Source of the DNA: Hemileia vastatrix
Lineage: Eukaryota; Basidiomycota; Pucciniomycetes; Pucciniales; Zaghouaniaceae
Assembly: GCA_030280995.1 (NCBI GenBank)
Contig: JASXTE010000010.1
Coordinates: 20,787,823-20,851,822, forward strand
Length of the DNA stretch: 64,000 bases
Direction of reading: 5' to 3'
This document shows positions 42,481 to 54,451 of the stretch, piece after piece. The position numbers and the translations under genes are program-made. The notes under the pieces were generated by a model. The model was not told the DNA's origin, did not search any database, and saw only the letters and a program-made list of their open reading frames with translations. Each line of letters starts with the position of its first letter. Position 1 is the stretch's first letter.

Positions 42481-45126
42481 TTACAAAAAATTTCCTATTA
42501 TCACTGTTGGAATATTGAAGTTATCTCTCCGAATAGTGAATGAGAATGTGCAGTTTACAATAATTTTTTTCGTTTCCTCTCCTGTACCTACTATACCTTG
42601 ATCGTTTTTTACCTCTGTATTGAATCCATTGTTCTTCTGACCGTTCTCTTCAGAACTTGATTGCTGTTGATGTCGCAGTGCTGAATTGCATTTCCTAGCT
42701 TCGTTGTTTACGCTAAATGTTGAACTGCCGCATGTTGAAAAGTCGTGGTAAAGCAACGAACAAGATGTCAAGACAGCCTGTATTAAAATTCAGGTTATTT
42801 CTTACTCAAGATAAACAGCCAATATGGTATGATAAGTTTTTTAAGCACCAACCTTTTGATTAGCGTCAAAGGCAATATTACTGTACTTCTCCCAGTAATT
42901 AATTATACTGTCTTCGCTCATCAATTCGTGAATTGCTAGTTTACCATCGCGTAACATTTCAGTTGACACACCAACCAGTGCAGCAAATTCTTTATTGCCT
43001 TTGTAAATTTCTCCAGTTCGTCTCCACAGACAAGCTGGAATAGACATGGTAGAAAAAACAGAATCATAATCCAGCAAGAGACGCTCAAAGAGCTCTTCAA
43101 TGAAGATTGAATCAAAATCTGTCAGAGAGGAAGTTATGGCCTGTACATAGTGAAAAGATATTTTAATAAAAAATCAAATTATAATGAAATTTTATATTAA
43201 ATAATTTTGGTTTAAGAGTTACGACAGGAAAATAATTCAAAAATTGTATGTATCTAAAATGATGAAAACATTGACTCAACTTGAAACCCTGGACGAATGT
43301 CAGAGAGTATTTGTAAAACACGCTGTCTTGATGCGGATGACATACTATTTTGGACAATTATGAAATTAATCAGGCAAAGAAAGCGGGAAAAAAACAATAG
43401 AAGTCAAAAAAATAATTGAACGAGGGTTTATACAATGGGACACACTAATGATCCATCCATTGTGTCAGACGGTTATAGCCATCAATGTAATTATACGGCT
43501 TCAGTAGTCCAGCTTCAAATTTAGCGTGTATAACTTGATTTAGCCGATTGCTTCGTGAACCATCACCTTGGTTCGCAGCCACTAATAAAAACTGCTCAGT
43601 TTTGTTTGCTGAGTCGAGGGGGACAGCAGGAAGTACGGTAAGGGTGGGGGCGGTTGAGGTGTGGGGAGAGGATGAGTAAGGCAGTAGAGAAGAATTTATA
43701 AATTTGGGCGTTGAACTCATTAGGCTTGAAAACACATTTTATGTTAAAAACAAGGGCATGAGTTTGGGAAAGCTAAGTGTGAAAGTGACAATAGATGTGT
43801 TTTTACTTAAATGTAATGAGTGAAAAAAAGCAAGGGCTTACTTTTCAAGTAAAGTAGAGTCACCAAGAGAGTGACTAGAAGGAGCAGAGAAATTTTGGTC
43901 ATCAAGTGACTTGAAAAAATTGTTCAATTCCAGGGAATTAAATTCAGGGATTGAGGGTCGGTTCGATGGCAATGAAAGATTAAGTGTCTCTGTTGACTGG
44001 TTGTTGGAAAGATTAACAAATTCATTGGGTAGAGGCCTCCTAATTTTATTCGTAGTCATAGCAGAAACAGGATGATTGCCAAGAAAGGCAATAGAAGTAT
44101 TATCAGCAGTTGATATTGATTGGGTTACTGGATTTAATCCTGAAGATTTCAGAGGGAATGAAAAATCTGAAATAGAGCCTAAACAGGTAAGAAAAAAGGA
44201 CTATGTTAGTTTTGGCGGTAAAAATCCTGAGAAACAGGATTAAGTAAAATGCAAATCCACTGGCTGACATTCTTCTTTTAAATTCACAGATTGAAGGGCT
44301 TGTGATGTATTCTGTTGCTGGTGAAGCCTCATTTGCTCCAAGATAATAATTTGTTGCTGATGATTTTTAATGGAAGGAAAGCCGAAATGGCGGGCAATTG
44401 AAGTATTATGAGTAGGAACAGAATTTATGGGAGAGATTGAATTTGTAGCTGAAAGAGGTTGGGTGGTTGTAGAGGGCCGCGCATGGATATGCTGAGAGTC
44501 ATGGTTTGATAGAGCATTTTGAGAAGAAAGAGGAGTATGGTCAGGTACTTCGGACTTGATTACTGTAGATGAGTATGACTCTCTTCTCCGCTTAGAATTA
44601 TCAGTCCTGGCCTGGGAGGGGGGTACGTCACAGCATAGATGACTTATTTCTCTTTTAATGCTGTAAAAAATCAGAATGTTTTTTCAAAATAAAAAAAACA
44701 AACAAAATAAATTGCCATAAAAAATAACAAACCATCTCTGGCAAGGTCTTGAATCAGTGCAAGTCATATGAGACCGTTTACAAAACAAACAGGCCTATAG
44801 CGTAAAAATTGTATGGGCATGTGTATATAGATATGTATATGTATTTTATGTATATAAGTCGAGATAGGAGGTGAGTAAAAACATAAAATGCAGCGTAAGC
44901 GGTTGATATTTTTATAATCAAAAATAGGAGGGGAAGAACATGGATAGAACAGACAGACCTTTGCCACCTTTTTTCTTTTAAGAGTTTTAGTGGGACTAGA
45001 CTTTTTGGAGTTGTTCTGAGAGATGGGAAAGTTTGAGACAGCCAAAGGCTTGTGAGAGGAAGATTGGTTAGAATCATTGATATCTCTAGCCTGAAGGTTG
45101 CGCGTGTATGCAGAATTTTCAGCCAT
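42481..45126 (-). CDS. Zn2Cys6 plus PAS transcription factor, ERT1/RDS2 (AcuK/AcuM) type
   Basis: This family activates gluconeogenic and non-fermentable-carbon genes in the nucleus. I reconstruct eight exons: 44959-45126, 44733-44794, 44269-44660, 43842-44178, 43446-43724, 43281-43344, 42853-43140 and 42481-42777, all in phase, about 628 aa. Introns are 72-164 bp. The zinc cluster is C-x2-C-x6-C-x5-C-x2-C-x8-C (ACLFCKRSHMTC, then RPCQRC, then ISHLC) and spans exons 1/2/3. A Gln/Ser-rich linker follows. The conserved block VIHAKFEAGLLKPYNYIDGY lies on exon 5. The PAS-like region has ACLWRRTGEIYKGNKEF and NYWEKY on exon 7, and FTIRRDNFNIP near the C-terminus. The donor of exon 3 (GTCAGC) is the least certain. 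The start ATG opens a basic stretch RKKVAK before the cluster. I cannot decide between the ERT1 and RDS2 sub-branches. It is the only host gene recognised here. Confidence 0.9.
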
Positions 45127-46575
45127 GAGAATGATGAAGTGCAGGAGAAGGAAAGCAGAATTTTAAGAAAAAATTTGATGGAAGAATAAATTTAGAGAGG
45201 GTGGTGTTATAAGTTTTGCGTAGTGCATATCGCATATCACATTTTACCACAGATCATCTCCACGCTCTTGCACGTCGCACTGCACACGTAAACTCATGAT
45301 TGCTGAGATGTTTGACTGGACTTGTAAGCCATAAATTATGTAGCATGGACGATGGAGTATCAGCTACTGGTAGCTAGCTATCAATTCTTTGTTAATGATC
45401 ACTTGTTGCGCTTTAATTACTAAAGGCGAACGATCAATACGCAATACTGATTGTGATTGTTAACTATCTAGTAACTATAATTAATGGTAAACCTTCACTA
45501 TCAACTATCAATTATTAATTAACGTCATCCCAGTCATTATTATCACCATTTTTCTGTAAGCTTTCTCTGCCCAAGTCTCCCGTTTCACATCCTGCTCTCC
45601 ATTACGTTGGTCTCTGCAACACATGTTTAGTCTTTTCTTTGTACTCGCTTTCTTGAAACAACTCTAATTAACTTTTTTTAAACGTTTCTCTCATCGTCTT
45701 AAGCTCTTTCAACTGTTCATTTAATACTAGTCTTATCTATGGCACATATATATCACCGATCTATATATCTTTTCCGGCAATTTACTCCTCTGTCAGGCTA
45801 TCATGTGACCTATACCTATGTCATATTATATTATAATCTGCCATCGATAGCAACTGAAACTTGTCTTTATTTTCGGCTTGCCATTACACTCTTTACCAAC
45901 TAAACCCCCTACCGCCAAAAAATATGCGTGTGGGTTTAAGCAATCGATGTTATTCATCTAATATTAAAGTGTTCCTATTAATTAATCAGCGTCAATGATT
46001 CATCTACTACGGCACTTGATCATTTCGAGAAAAGTCTTTTTGGATATAATTTATAAATGTGACACCTTTACTTTTTCCGAGATTAAAAAAAGATAATGCG
46101 TAACTCACTAAGACGAAAGCGTAAATTTATTCCTCCAGGGCTGGTGGGCTAAGTAACTATCCAAAAAGCTAGAAGCTATAACAGAAACAAACACCACAAA
46201 TAATTTCTAACAGGTTTTCAGTTAATCCCGTAAATTTACTTGCACATAAGCTTTCCCCTCCTTATTTCTCGTGAATCTTTAGGGAGATTAAACTTACCCA
46301 TACCTGATGAAATTAATGAGGTAGAATCTGGCTTGAGCTTCAGCAACATGTTAGCAGTTTTACATCCTCGAGAAAGTCGGAAGTTGGCATGAGAGAACCC
46401 AAGGTTTGGTTATGTGTTACCAACTATGTACATACTGGAAGTAGTAAATGTACTTTGATTATCGGAGATCTGTTTCGGCGGACACCCCAACATAATTTCA
46501 TTTGCCATAGGCATTTCAAGCTGTACATACAAGTATTTATTCTAAATTCAGCCATTGAATTTATTCTCCCTTCTG
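45127..46575. promoter_or_regulatory. Upstream region of the zinc-cluster gene
   Basis: There is no ORF with recognisable similarity. Composition is less repetitive than the transposon regions. It must contain the promoter of the transcription factor; I see no sure TATA box or binding site. The frame 46389-46622 runs into the foldback element next door and is not called. Confidence 0.5.
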
Positions 46576-46768
46576 TACAGCCAAGTCACAAAAGCTTGCT
46601 GAATTTTGGACGAAAAAATTAAAGCTTCACTCACAAAAATGATTTGCCTAATCTAAAGGGGGTACGCCCGACCTATTCCCGATCCTTTTGAATAGGCAAA
46701 TAATTTTTGGTGAGAACCACTTTTAATTTTTCGTCAAAAATTCTGCAAGCTTTTGTGACTTTGTTGTA
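46576..46768. mobile_element. Tc1/mariner-like foldback MITE
   Basis: The arms of about 75-80 bp are inverted copies: left TACAGCCAAGTCACAAAAGC then GAATTTTGGACGAAAAA; right, read inward, TACAACAAAGTCACAAAAGC then GAATTTTTGACGAAAAA. TA borders both ends, the target duplication of Tc1/mariner. The loop is only about 30 bp (GGGGGTACGCCCGACC region). No coding capacity. Confidence 0.8.
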
Positions 46769-47879
46769 TATAAATTCTTTCCATAGTGAAAGCTAGTAGA
46801 ATATATTGTTTTACTGATCATCAAATAGGTTTTGTGAGCAGTTGGTCATGTTTTTTATTTTTTTATTTTAATTTTTTTAAAGGGCTTATTAATCTATAAA
46901 ACTGTACTTTAGGGCGTAGAAGTAAAGCGGCGGTGGAAATGATACTTTTTGTAATTTTCTTCATTTTTTTCTACTTTCTAAAGAATTCCCAAAACATGAA
47001 ATGCTATTAATATTCTTTAGCCAGTAGCCTTCAGATAAAGAATATGTGAACCTAAATAAATAAATAAACATTTTTTTATTTCTTAAATCCACCTTTTATG
47101 AGGCTCCCATATCCTGATCACAAACACAACCTCAACGTAGAATGAAACTGATATGGGGAGATAAATAGAACGTAAGATAATTGAATTTGAAAATTTAAAT
47201 GAAGGTTTGGAAATTTGAAAAAAAAAGAAAAAGAATAAACGACAAAATGTTTTGTGGTGCATGTTTAGGGAAGTTGATCTGGTAAGGGTTTAGAAAAATG
47301 GTGAGCTATTTCTTTAACTGACAACCTTTCTATCAGCGACTTGTGGTTTGATGCAAAATGCAATTCACACTGCTTAGTTAAAGAAAAAGCTGGATTGAAT
47401 TGCTCAAACAAATGAATGGGTTTTCATAAGCCTGTAAACAGTTGTTTTTAAAAGAAAAAAACGAAAGAAAATACTATTTGTAAAAGACAAAAAAAACGGA
47501 TCACAGTGATACTTTTGGTAAGGAAGATAGTTTAAAAATAAATAAAATAAATAAAAACCAATTATTTTACATTCCTCTTAAAAAATTTCGTTGACAATTT
47601 TTTTTGTCACTCTCAAGAACCTTGAACTACTAAAAGCAACTACAATTTTTCCCCATAAATTTTAAGCTGTTTTACAATATTTTACCACCTTTGAATCATA
47701 ACGATGTGGAAACACTTTTTTCTAGCTAATTCAGAAAATAGATTTTTGTGGCTGTGATATTTATTTGCATAATCCATAGCCACCCTTTCTTTTTATATTG
47801 TCAGTTGTTTTGTCTTTACAGCTGACAGTAAAAATGAACAAAAAAAATTTGTAGATTAATTTAAACTTCTACTTTATGA
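46769..47879. other. AT-rich intergenic DNA
   Basis: No gene was found. There are long A and T runs (for example near 46855-46885 and 47215-47230) and nothing recognisable as coding. Confidence 0.5.
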
Positions 47880-48180
47880 TATCTTTGATTGCTATCTGTG
47901 CAACTAGCATATTGTGCTCCTTTTAGATTAGCATATATAGAATTTATTGTTTGTAAAGGATAAATATCAGCAACTGTATGTGTATTAAGAACTCTATAAT
48001 TCTCATCTTGAAAAATTTAATCAAAAAGATTTTTTTGAATTTTTTTCATTGGTCACCAATGAATAGGCCCCCCAGAAATTTTACTCTCAGATTGAATTCT
48101 TTGAAGCATGAGGACAACAAGATTTTTCAACTTGCCTTCGGGAATATCATCCCAAACTAAATGTAGCTTTGAACATCTCT
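47880..48180 (-). pseudogene. Gypsy reverse transcriptase fragment
   Basis: On the minus strand, 47955-48003 reads YRVLNTHTVADIYPL, parallel to YRALNTYTVDDIYPL of gypsy element A. NSIYANLKGAQYASC follows. Upstream, 48060-48180 gives an open stretch with LVWDDIPEGKLKN that may belong to the same relic. Stops and missing blocks show it is a scrap. Confidence 0.5.
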
Positions 48181-48232
48181 TCTTTGTTTTTAAGTTATAA
48201 TAAGGGGTATAAAAGTACTCCATTTTTTAATT

Positions 48233-49295
48233 AGGGGGTATCAAAGCTGAGGGATCCACAATTAGAGATCATGAATTTTTTTTCCTGGGATCAGACATTA
48301 TTAATTGCAGAAGATTTTTATCCACTAGCCCTGGGGCTAGTGGATAAGGAATCCACAATAATGCATTATCCCGCCTCTTATACCCCAATTTCCATTCCTA
48401 ATTCCTAATTCCTGATCTCAAACTCATCACATCCATGATGGATTTTTAAGAAAGTCACATGAATTATAATTGCTGATGCCATCCTTAAGTCTTTCCTCAC
48501 TCTATGCTACTTAATCTTGGTGCAAAACACTTAATTTTTTTTTCTATCTACACACCTCAACTGCACATTTTGGTGGTGAATTCCCACTTCCCTCATCACA
48601 TAAGCCTTCCACCAACAACTTCAACATGAAATCACATATTTTTTCAGTGTTTCTTTTTTTCACTAATCACTCATATCCTTTTCCTCCTCTCCTCAAACAT
48701 CCCTCAATATTTTGGTTGCATTTTTTTTAACTCATCTCACCAGGTAAGTCATTTTTTTTCATTTTTGTTGATTTTTTATTTGCTAATAATGAATTGTTTT
48801 TTTTTATTTTTTTGGTTTTTTGGTTTTTTCTTTTTTTTGTATTTTTTTTGTAAGTGCTTCATTTATTTTTCTTCAAGGTTAAACTAATTTTTTTTGTTTT
48901 TTCTCTCCCTGTTTTCTCTCTTGTCCTGCTCTTTTTCCCTCCTATCCCCCTTTCCCCCCTTATTCTCTTCCTCACCCCTCATTCCTTACCTTTCCCCCTC
49001 TTATATCCCCTCTAGGCATTCTCTATCCTCCCTTAGGCACCCCTTTTTCCCCTTTTCCCCCTTTAGGCCACCTCACCCCTCATCCCTCCCCCTCATCCCC
49101 TCCACTGCTTCCCCCCCTCACCCCTCCCCTCTTATCCCTCTCCACCCCCTCACTACCTCCCCCATCACCTTGACTCCACCTCCTTTTTCTTAGCTAACAA
49201 ATTGCTTAGTGATTTGTTAGCTATTAAAAGGGGGTGGAAGGGGGGGAGAGGAGGGAGGAGGGAGGGGATGGGGGGGTGGGAGAGGGGTGAGGAGT
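48233..49295 (+). other. Harbinger copy B left end, deletion junction and C-rich / G-rich foldback
   Basis: The palindrome TTATCCACTAGCCC-TG-GGGCTAGTGGATAA lies at 48318-48347. The internal deletion falls near 48612, where CATAAGCCTTCCACC runs into AACAACTTCAACATGAAATC. A conserved donor CTCACCAG/GTAAGTCA lies near 48743. From 48900 the strand is C-rich, then a perfect palindrome TAGCTAACAAAT-N9-ATTTGTTAGCTA at 49192-49224, then G-rich to 49295. This is the same design as copy C at 4000-4590. The frames here are low-complexity. Confidence 0.7.
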
Positions 49296-49300
49296 GTGAG

Positions 49301-50527
49301 TGTCAGCCAGGATGTTCCAGGAGCCCAGTAAATAAACATACAATTTTATTGAAATTAAAAGAGGACATAATAATTGCAGCTTATGTATTTACATTAAATT
49401 TATATTACATAATATATTATATAAATATTTTATTTTATAAGTAAAATAAATTTTATATGAATTTTATTATCATATAAATTAAGTATACATCAATTTAATT
49501 ATCATATTCAATATAAAGGGACACATTTTTTATGTATTTAATAAATAAATAAATAATTACATTTTTATAATATAATTACATCTTCTTAATTATCTTACAT
49601 TTTAATTACATTAATTATTTAAATTAAATATGTAATTAACCTTTTCATATAAAATATGATCCATAATTATTGGCGCTTTTTTGACCCTTAATTTTGTCAG
49701 TAAATTATTAAATAAATTAAAGCACTTATTTAATAAAATAGTATTCAAGTTCTCACTTTAAATTAGTAATATCATTAAATTAATTATTTGTTTCATTTAA
49801 AATAATTATTGATTTAATTATATAGTTAAAACAATTAATTAATTTTGCTTTATACTAGGTTAACTTGCTTACATAAAATTTTGTGTCAAAATAGTTTTTT
49901 GTTTCAATTAAAACACTTACATCCTACTCTAATGTCTGTTTTGTATTATTTTTCTCACAGTTCTTATGTTTCAGACTTACTTAGCTACTCACTATTTTAA
50001 TTAACTGGTTTGGGAAATTATGGTGGGAAAAACTAGTTACTTATTCATGGGTTTAGTTAATTGTTTCATGTTTTTCTCTTAATATCTATGTTTTATTTCT
50101 ATTCTTTTATATTCCTGTTTTAGCTTATTAATATTTTGTATATACTGATTTTTGGCACTTCAGAGGTCTCCTTGTCTATAAAAAGGCCTTGGGTAATCTC
50201 CTTTAGCCCATCACTTACTACTGATCATATTTTAAAATACATTATATCATATTTTATTTACATTTTTAAGTTGCACTTCAGCCTTCTTAAATATTAAAAT
50301 AAAATCTAGAGGTTTTTTTAAGAATATTCAAATATTTAGTTGTTGTTAATTGAGCAGAGAGAAAATAAAAGTACTTACTATATTAACCACACTGTCCCTT
50401 TTCCACTTTGTCTGTTAGACCTATTTTTTGATCATCCAATTCCTTTTACTCCCCTCTCTTCCCTTCTATTTTACTTCTATCATTTTAATATCCCTTTTCC
50501 ACCTTCTTTTAGACAAGCTGGCCGACA
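49301..50527 (+). repeat. 5' LTR of gypsy element B (1227 bp)
   Basis: It starts TGTCAGCCAGGATGTTCCAG and ends AAGCTGGCCGACA. A probable core promoter is CTATAAAAAGGCCTTGG near 50175. It pairs with 58552-59417 plus 60929-61296. The frames at 49202 and 50340 are artefacts. Confidence 0.9.
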
Positions 50528-51222
50528 ATTGGAGGCCTTTCCATGCGATGACAATCGACTTGGCAAAATTTTGAATGAATGACAAAACACACAGACCACC
50601 TCGCGCGAACGTGAATTGAACCGAGGATCTTACTTTAGGTTTATATGTTTTTAAAAGTTATATACTTTGTGGGTGATTTAACGATCACTACTGTTAGTCA
50701 ACCTTTGCTCCTATCAACTCTCATATTAGATTTTTTATTGCGATAAAAGTGATTGTGGCCTAGTGCTGAGTCACTGAGTGTAAGTGTTCAATATTATTTT
50801 ATAATTTTTTTTCCTAGTTGACTATTATAGAGTGTTAATACCTCTTAGTCCTAGAAGAATTTCACAAAATTTTAATATTAATATTTAAATTATTAAATTA
50901 ATTTTTATTATTATTAATTTTGATGATTTTTGGTTGACTATAATAGTACTCTGTACTTAGTCCCAATAATTGCCATATACAAATTTGGTAATTTTAGTGT
51001 TGGTTGACACTGAAACTTAATTGTTTAGTCCCAATAATAAATTATATTCTTAGATAATTGTCTTTATGTGATTATATTGAATAAATACTTTATATTTAAA
51101 ATATCTTGTATTTCTTTTTTTAATAAAAATATTTTGATATAAAATTTTATTATTATTTTTGTCTCATTAAACTGAAATATATAATTATTTAAAGGAATTG
51201 TTTTATTAATCTTCCCCCTTAC
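50528..51222 (+). promoter_or_regulatory. Leader of gypsy element B with candidate primer site
   Basis: There is no gene. ATTGGAGGCCTTTCC follows the LTR directly and parallels ATTGGGGAACTTTCC of element A, so the site is conserved in position and form. TGGTTGACTATAATAG and GTTGACACTG phrases recur with TTAGTCCCAATAAT at 50960-51050 as short repeats. Confidence 0.6.
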
Positions 51223-53460
51223 ATGACTAGCAAGTTGACTGAGAGCATGGATAACCTTCAAGTGGATGAAATTGATGTTGATTGTGAAGCTGATTCTGTA
51301 AGCTCTTAAAAATTAAAATATCAAAAATCAATTGCTGATAATAGACCTTCTCATTCTACAGGACGTAGAAATGTCAGGAGGGGTGGAGGCAATAAGCCCC
51401 CTTCCCCCAACCAGTCAGAAAGAAGTCAAACCTCTGGTCAATCAGGAAAATCCTCTAAAAGGTATAAAAATAAAAAAGATTCCTCTAAACCATCAAGTCA
51501 ACAATTTGTGAAGAAACATCAAGGAGCTGTGAGCAGAAAGTATGAAATACAAGGCAAGAGTGGACATCCTTTGGCCCCAGATGCAAGAGCTTCTATCTCA
51601 AAAGCAGGGTCATCCTCCTCCCATGTCATCAACTCAGCCTCAGCCCCCTCAACCTCCCACCTCCTTCAAGCAAAACCAAAATACTCTGGAAGTAGAACAA
51701 TGGAAATGGGATTATCTCATGAGCCACTATAAGCAGAATGTGCAACATCCTCCTCATCATCATCCTGGCCCATCCAGAACACCCAATTTCCATCCTCCTC
51801 CTCATCCTTACCAACAAAGCAGGAGAAAGAAGGCCCAAGCCCAAACTCAAACCCAGGGGAAATTTCCTCCTCTGTCATGGTAATTAGTTTGGTTGATAAA
51901 CATTTTGGAGTATATGCTAATAAGCCTTCTTCTACAGGCAATCTTATTGAGAGTGGTGAAAGAACAGTTAAACCTGTTAAAAGACAGATCCTGTAACTAG
52001 TAGCCCTATTGATGTTTTATGAAAACTTTCTTTTGATGAACCATTACATTTAACCTCTACCTCTTTAATTAATCCTACTCTTGCTACTAAGAGTGATTCT
52101 GTTGCTTCAGAAATTTATGTTTTACTTGAAAAAACTTCTGAAGAAATATTGAGAGACTCTCCTGAATTTAATGTTATCAAAGAAAAACCTTTGAGAGAAT
52201 TGTCGAAACATGAAATTGATAGATTAAATAATTTGCATTTACATTGCAAAGTAAGTTCTTCTGTTCAAGATACAGCTTATTTCAGATTAAAAGACACATT
52301 AAATAATGTCCTTTCTCAGCACATGTCTATTAAAATTGATCACAAATCACTTTCAGATAAATATAGTCATCTATGCAAAGTTATTGATGATCTGAAACCT
52401 CTTCAAGATGAAAATACTTCTTTAAAGAATGAAAATATGCTTCTGCATAGTGAATTGAGAAAATTGAAAATTGCTTTCCAAAATTTGAGTAATAAATGCT
52501 CTATAGATGAGGACAGAAATGTTCTATCTAATGCTGGGACTAATGATCAACTATCTTATATTTCTGATTTAAGAAATAAATTTTCTGATCTTGAGAAAAA
52601 ACTTTCTGCATTACAGGCTGTTCATAATACTCATTATCATGAGTTAAAAAATATTTCTCAACCTGCTAATCATAAAAATAAACAGCCTGAACAGGGTTTT
52701 TCTTCTCTCCCTTGTAATGTACCAATTTTTCCAGCTGAAAATTATTCTGTAAAATCTGTTACATCAAATAAGAATAATTTTAATTCTCACAGTGAGACAT
52801 CTACCTCTGTAAATAATGAAATATCTGAAAACCTTTCAAGACTTCAAGAATTGATAACCTTGAATAGTTCAAACCTTAAAACTGACCATCCTGGTAGTAA
52901 TAAAAATTGGCCTAAATTTGACCAATATCCTACCTTTGATGGTGATTCTTCATCTGATTGGCAACACTTTTTCCAAAGAATTCATAATTTAAAAAGATCT
53001 TATAAACTTCCAGATGACGAAATTGTTTCTAAGTTAATTCCTTTATTTTCCAATGTAGCCTTGATGTGGTATGAATCTGTTTTGTTAGATAACAACCATT
53101 ATACATGGAATGAATGGAAAACCTTGATTGAGAATCAGTTTGGTGGTTCAAAATTCAGGCTGGCTCAGCAGAGCCTGTATTAAAATACTAAATATGTATC
53201 TTCCTCTGTTGAAAAACCCGTTTTTTTTCTTATGAAATTAACAAAAATCATGAGAGCAATTGATCCAAAGATGGATTATGATATTTGGAGAGATAAAATC
53301 TTGTATAAATTACCAAATTCTCTTAGAGATTTAATTGTAGCTAGAACTGAGCATGTGAGGGAACATTCTTCTTTCATTAATATCTGTAATGAAGTATTGC
53401 TCAACCATAGATATGAACCAAAGAATTAACTTGGAAAATCTTATCTTGATCAAAATAAAA
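51223..53460 (+). pseudogene. Gag of gypsy element B, pseudogene
   Basis: ATG at 51223 starts MTSKLTESMDNLQVDEID. Stops occur at about 51308, 51728, 53181 and 53428. 52149-53183 is a long open piece with a coiled coil (SDLEKKLSALQAVH) and the Gag domain (KNWPKFDQYPTFDGD, then WNEWKTLIENQFGG), collinear with element A. The +1-frame ORF at 51542-51883 overlaps its start and is annotated separately. Confidence 0.88.
51542..51883 (+). CDS. Overlapping +1-frame ORF in gag of gypsy element B (113 aa), unknown
   Basis: This frame matches the overlapping ORF of element A (25156-25605): VEQWKWDYLMSHYKQN against VSKWKWDWYAQNYNSL, then Pro/His-rich sequence, HPYQQSRRKK against HPYRGKPRRG, and a Trp just before the stop in both. 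It stays open where the gag frame of the same element is stopped (TAA near 51728). The N-terminal coiled coil of element A is not seen; a TGA at 51530 precedes the ATG. Function is unknown. Confidence 0.45.
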   Translation: MKYKARVDILWPQMQELLSQKQGHPPPMSSTQPQPPQPPTSFKQNQNTLEVEQWKWDYLMSHYKQNVQHPPHHHPGPSRTPNFHPPPHPYQQSRRKKAQAQTQTQGKFPPLSW

Positions 53461-54451
53461 CCTCTGCAAAGCCCCCAGAAAAATCTGGTAAACCCTCTGC
53501 CCTAGTTGCACCTAAAAAATATGCAACCAATACTTGTTATAAATGTAACAAATCATGGAAAAGGGTCATGTTTGTGACAAGAAAATTCATCTTGTTGAAC
53601 AAAATGAATACACTGATGAGGCTGAAATTGATATCAATAATTATTCTAGTGACTGTGAAAGTAATATCTCCTATGACAATGAATCTCTTAAAGATGTTTT
53701 AATCTTGGAACAGGATGTCCAATATTTAGATAATATATCTGAAGAATGTGTATAGGATTTATCTTCAGTGGAAAATGCTGAAATAATTAAAGACATTACT
53801 AACAATTCTATATCCATATCCCCTTTGAAGGCACCTGTTATCATTAATGGTAAAAATGTTGAGGTAGTTCTTGACTCTGGTGCTGGAGGAAGTGTAGTGT
53901 CTGAAAAAGCACTAGCTTCAGTGGATAAGGATTATTTGAGTAAATTATTACCTATGACATCTGAAAAATGGAGTGGTTATGGCTCTATTTTGTGTCCTAT
54001 GGGCAAATATAAAACCTCTGTATTCTTCAAATATAATGGTGGTTTTGTCAGAGCTATTTGTGAATTTGTTGTCATGAAGAATGATAATTTAAGCAATTGG
54101 TTTATTATGGGTAATAATATTTTAACCATGTTTGGTGTGAAATTGGACCCAGCTAACAATTGCTTCACCTTGAGATTGAATGGCAAAAGAAAATTCAAAA
54201 TTTCCTCTCCTAGAAAACCTTCTGCGCATCTGTTAAAGTCTTGTAACTTATTGGTCCAGTGTAAAGGCAGACCAACAAGTGAAATAGATAATTTATTGAT
54301 TAAAATAAATACTGCTTCTTTTGGTGATCAGTTAACTAGTAAACAAAAGGATTCTATAATTGCCTCAATTACCTCTTTCCCTATTGCTTTTGCTCATGGT
54401 TCTCATGTCTTAGGAAGTGTTAAGGATGAAATGAAAGTTACTTTATCCTGT

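Noticed and set aside
46389..46622. 77-codon ORF upstream of the foldback
   Set aside because: It ends inside the inverted arm, has no recognisable domain and no conserved context.
50600..50640. tRNA-like sequence (GAATTGAACCGAGG, antisense of a T-arm) in the gypsy B leader
   Set aside because: The T-stem does not pair and no acceptor or anticodon stem could be laid out; not a tRNA gene.
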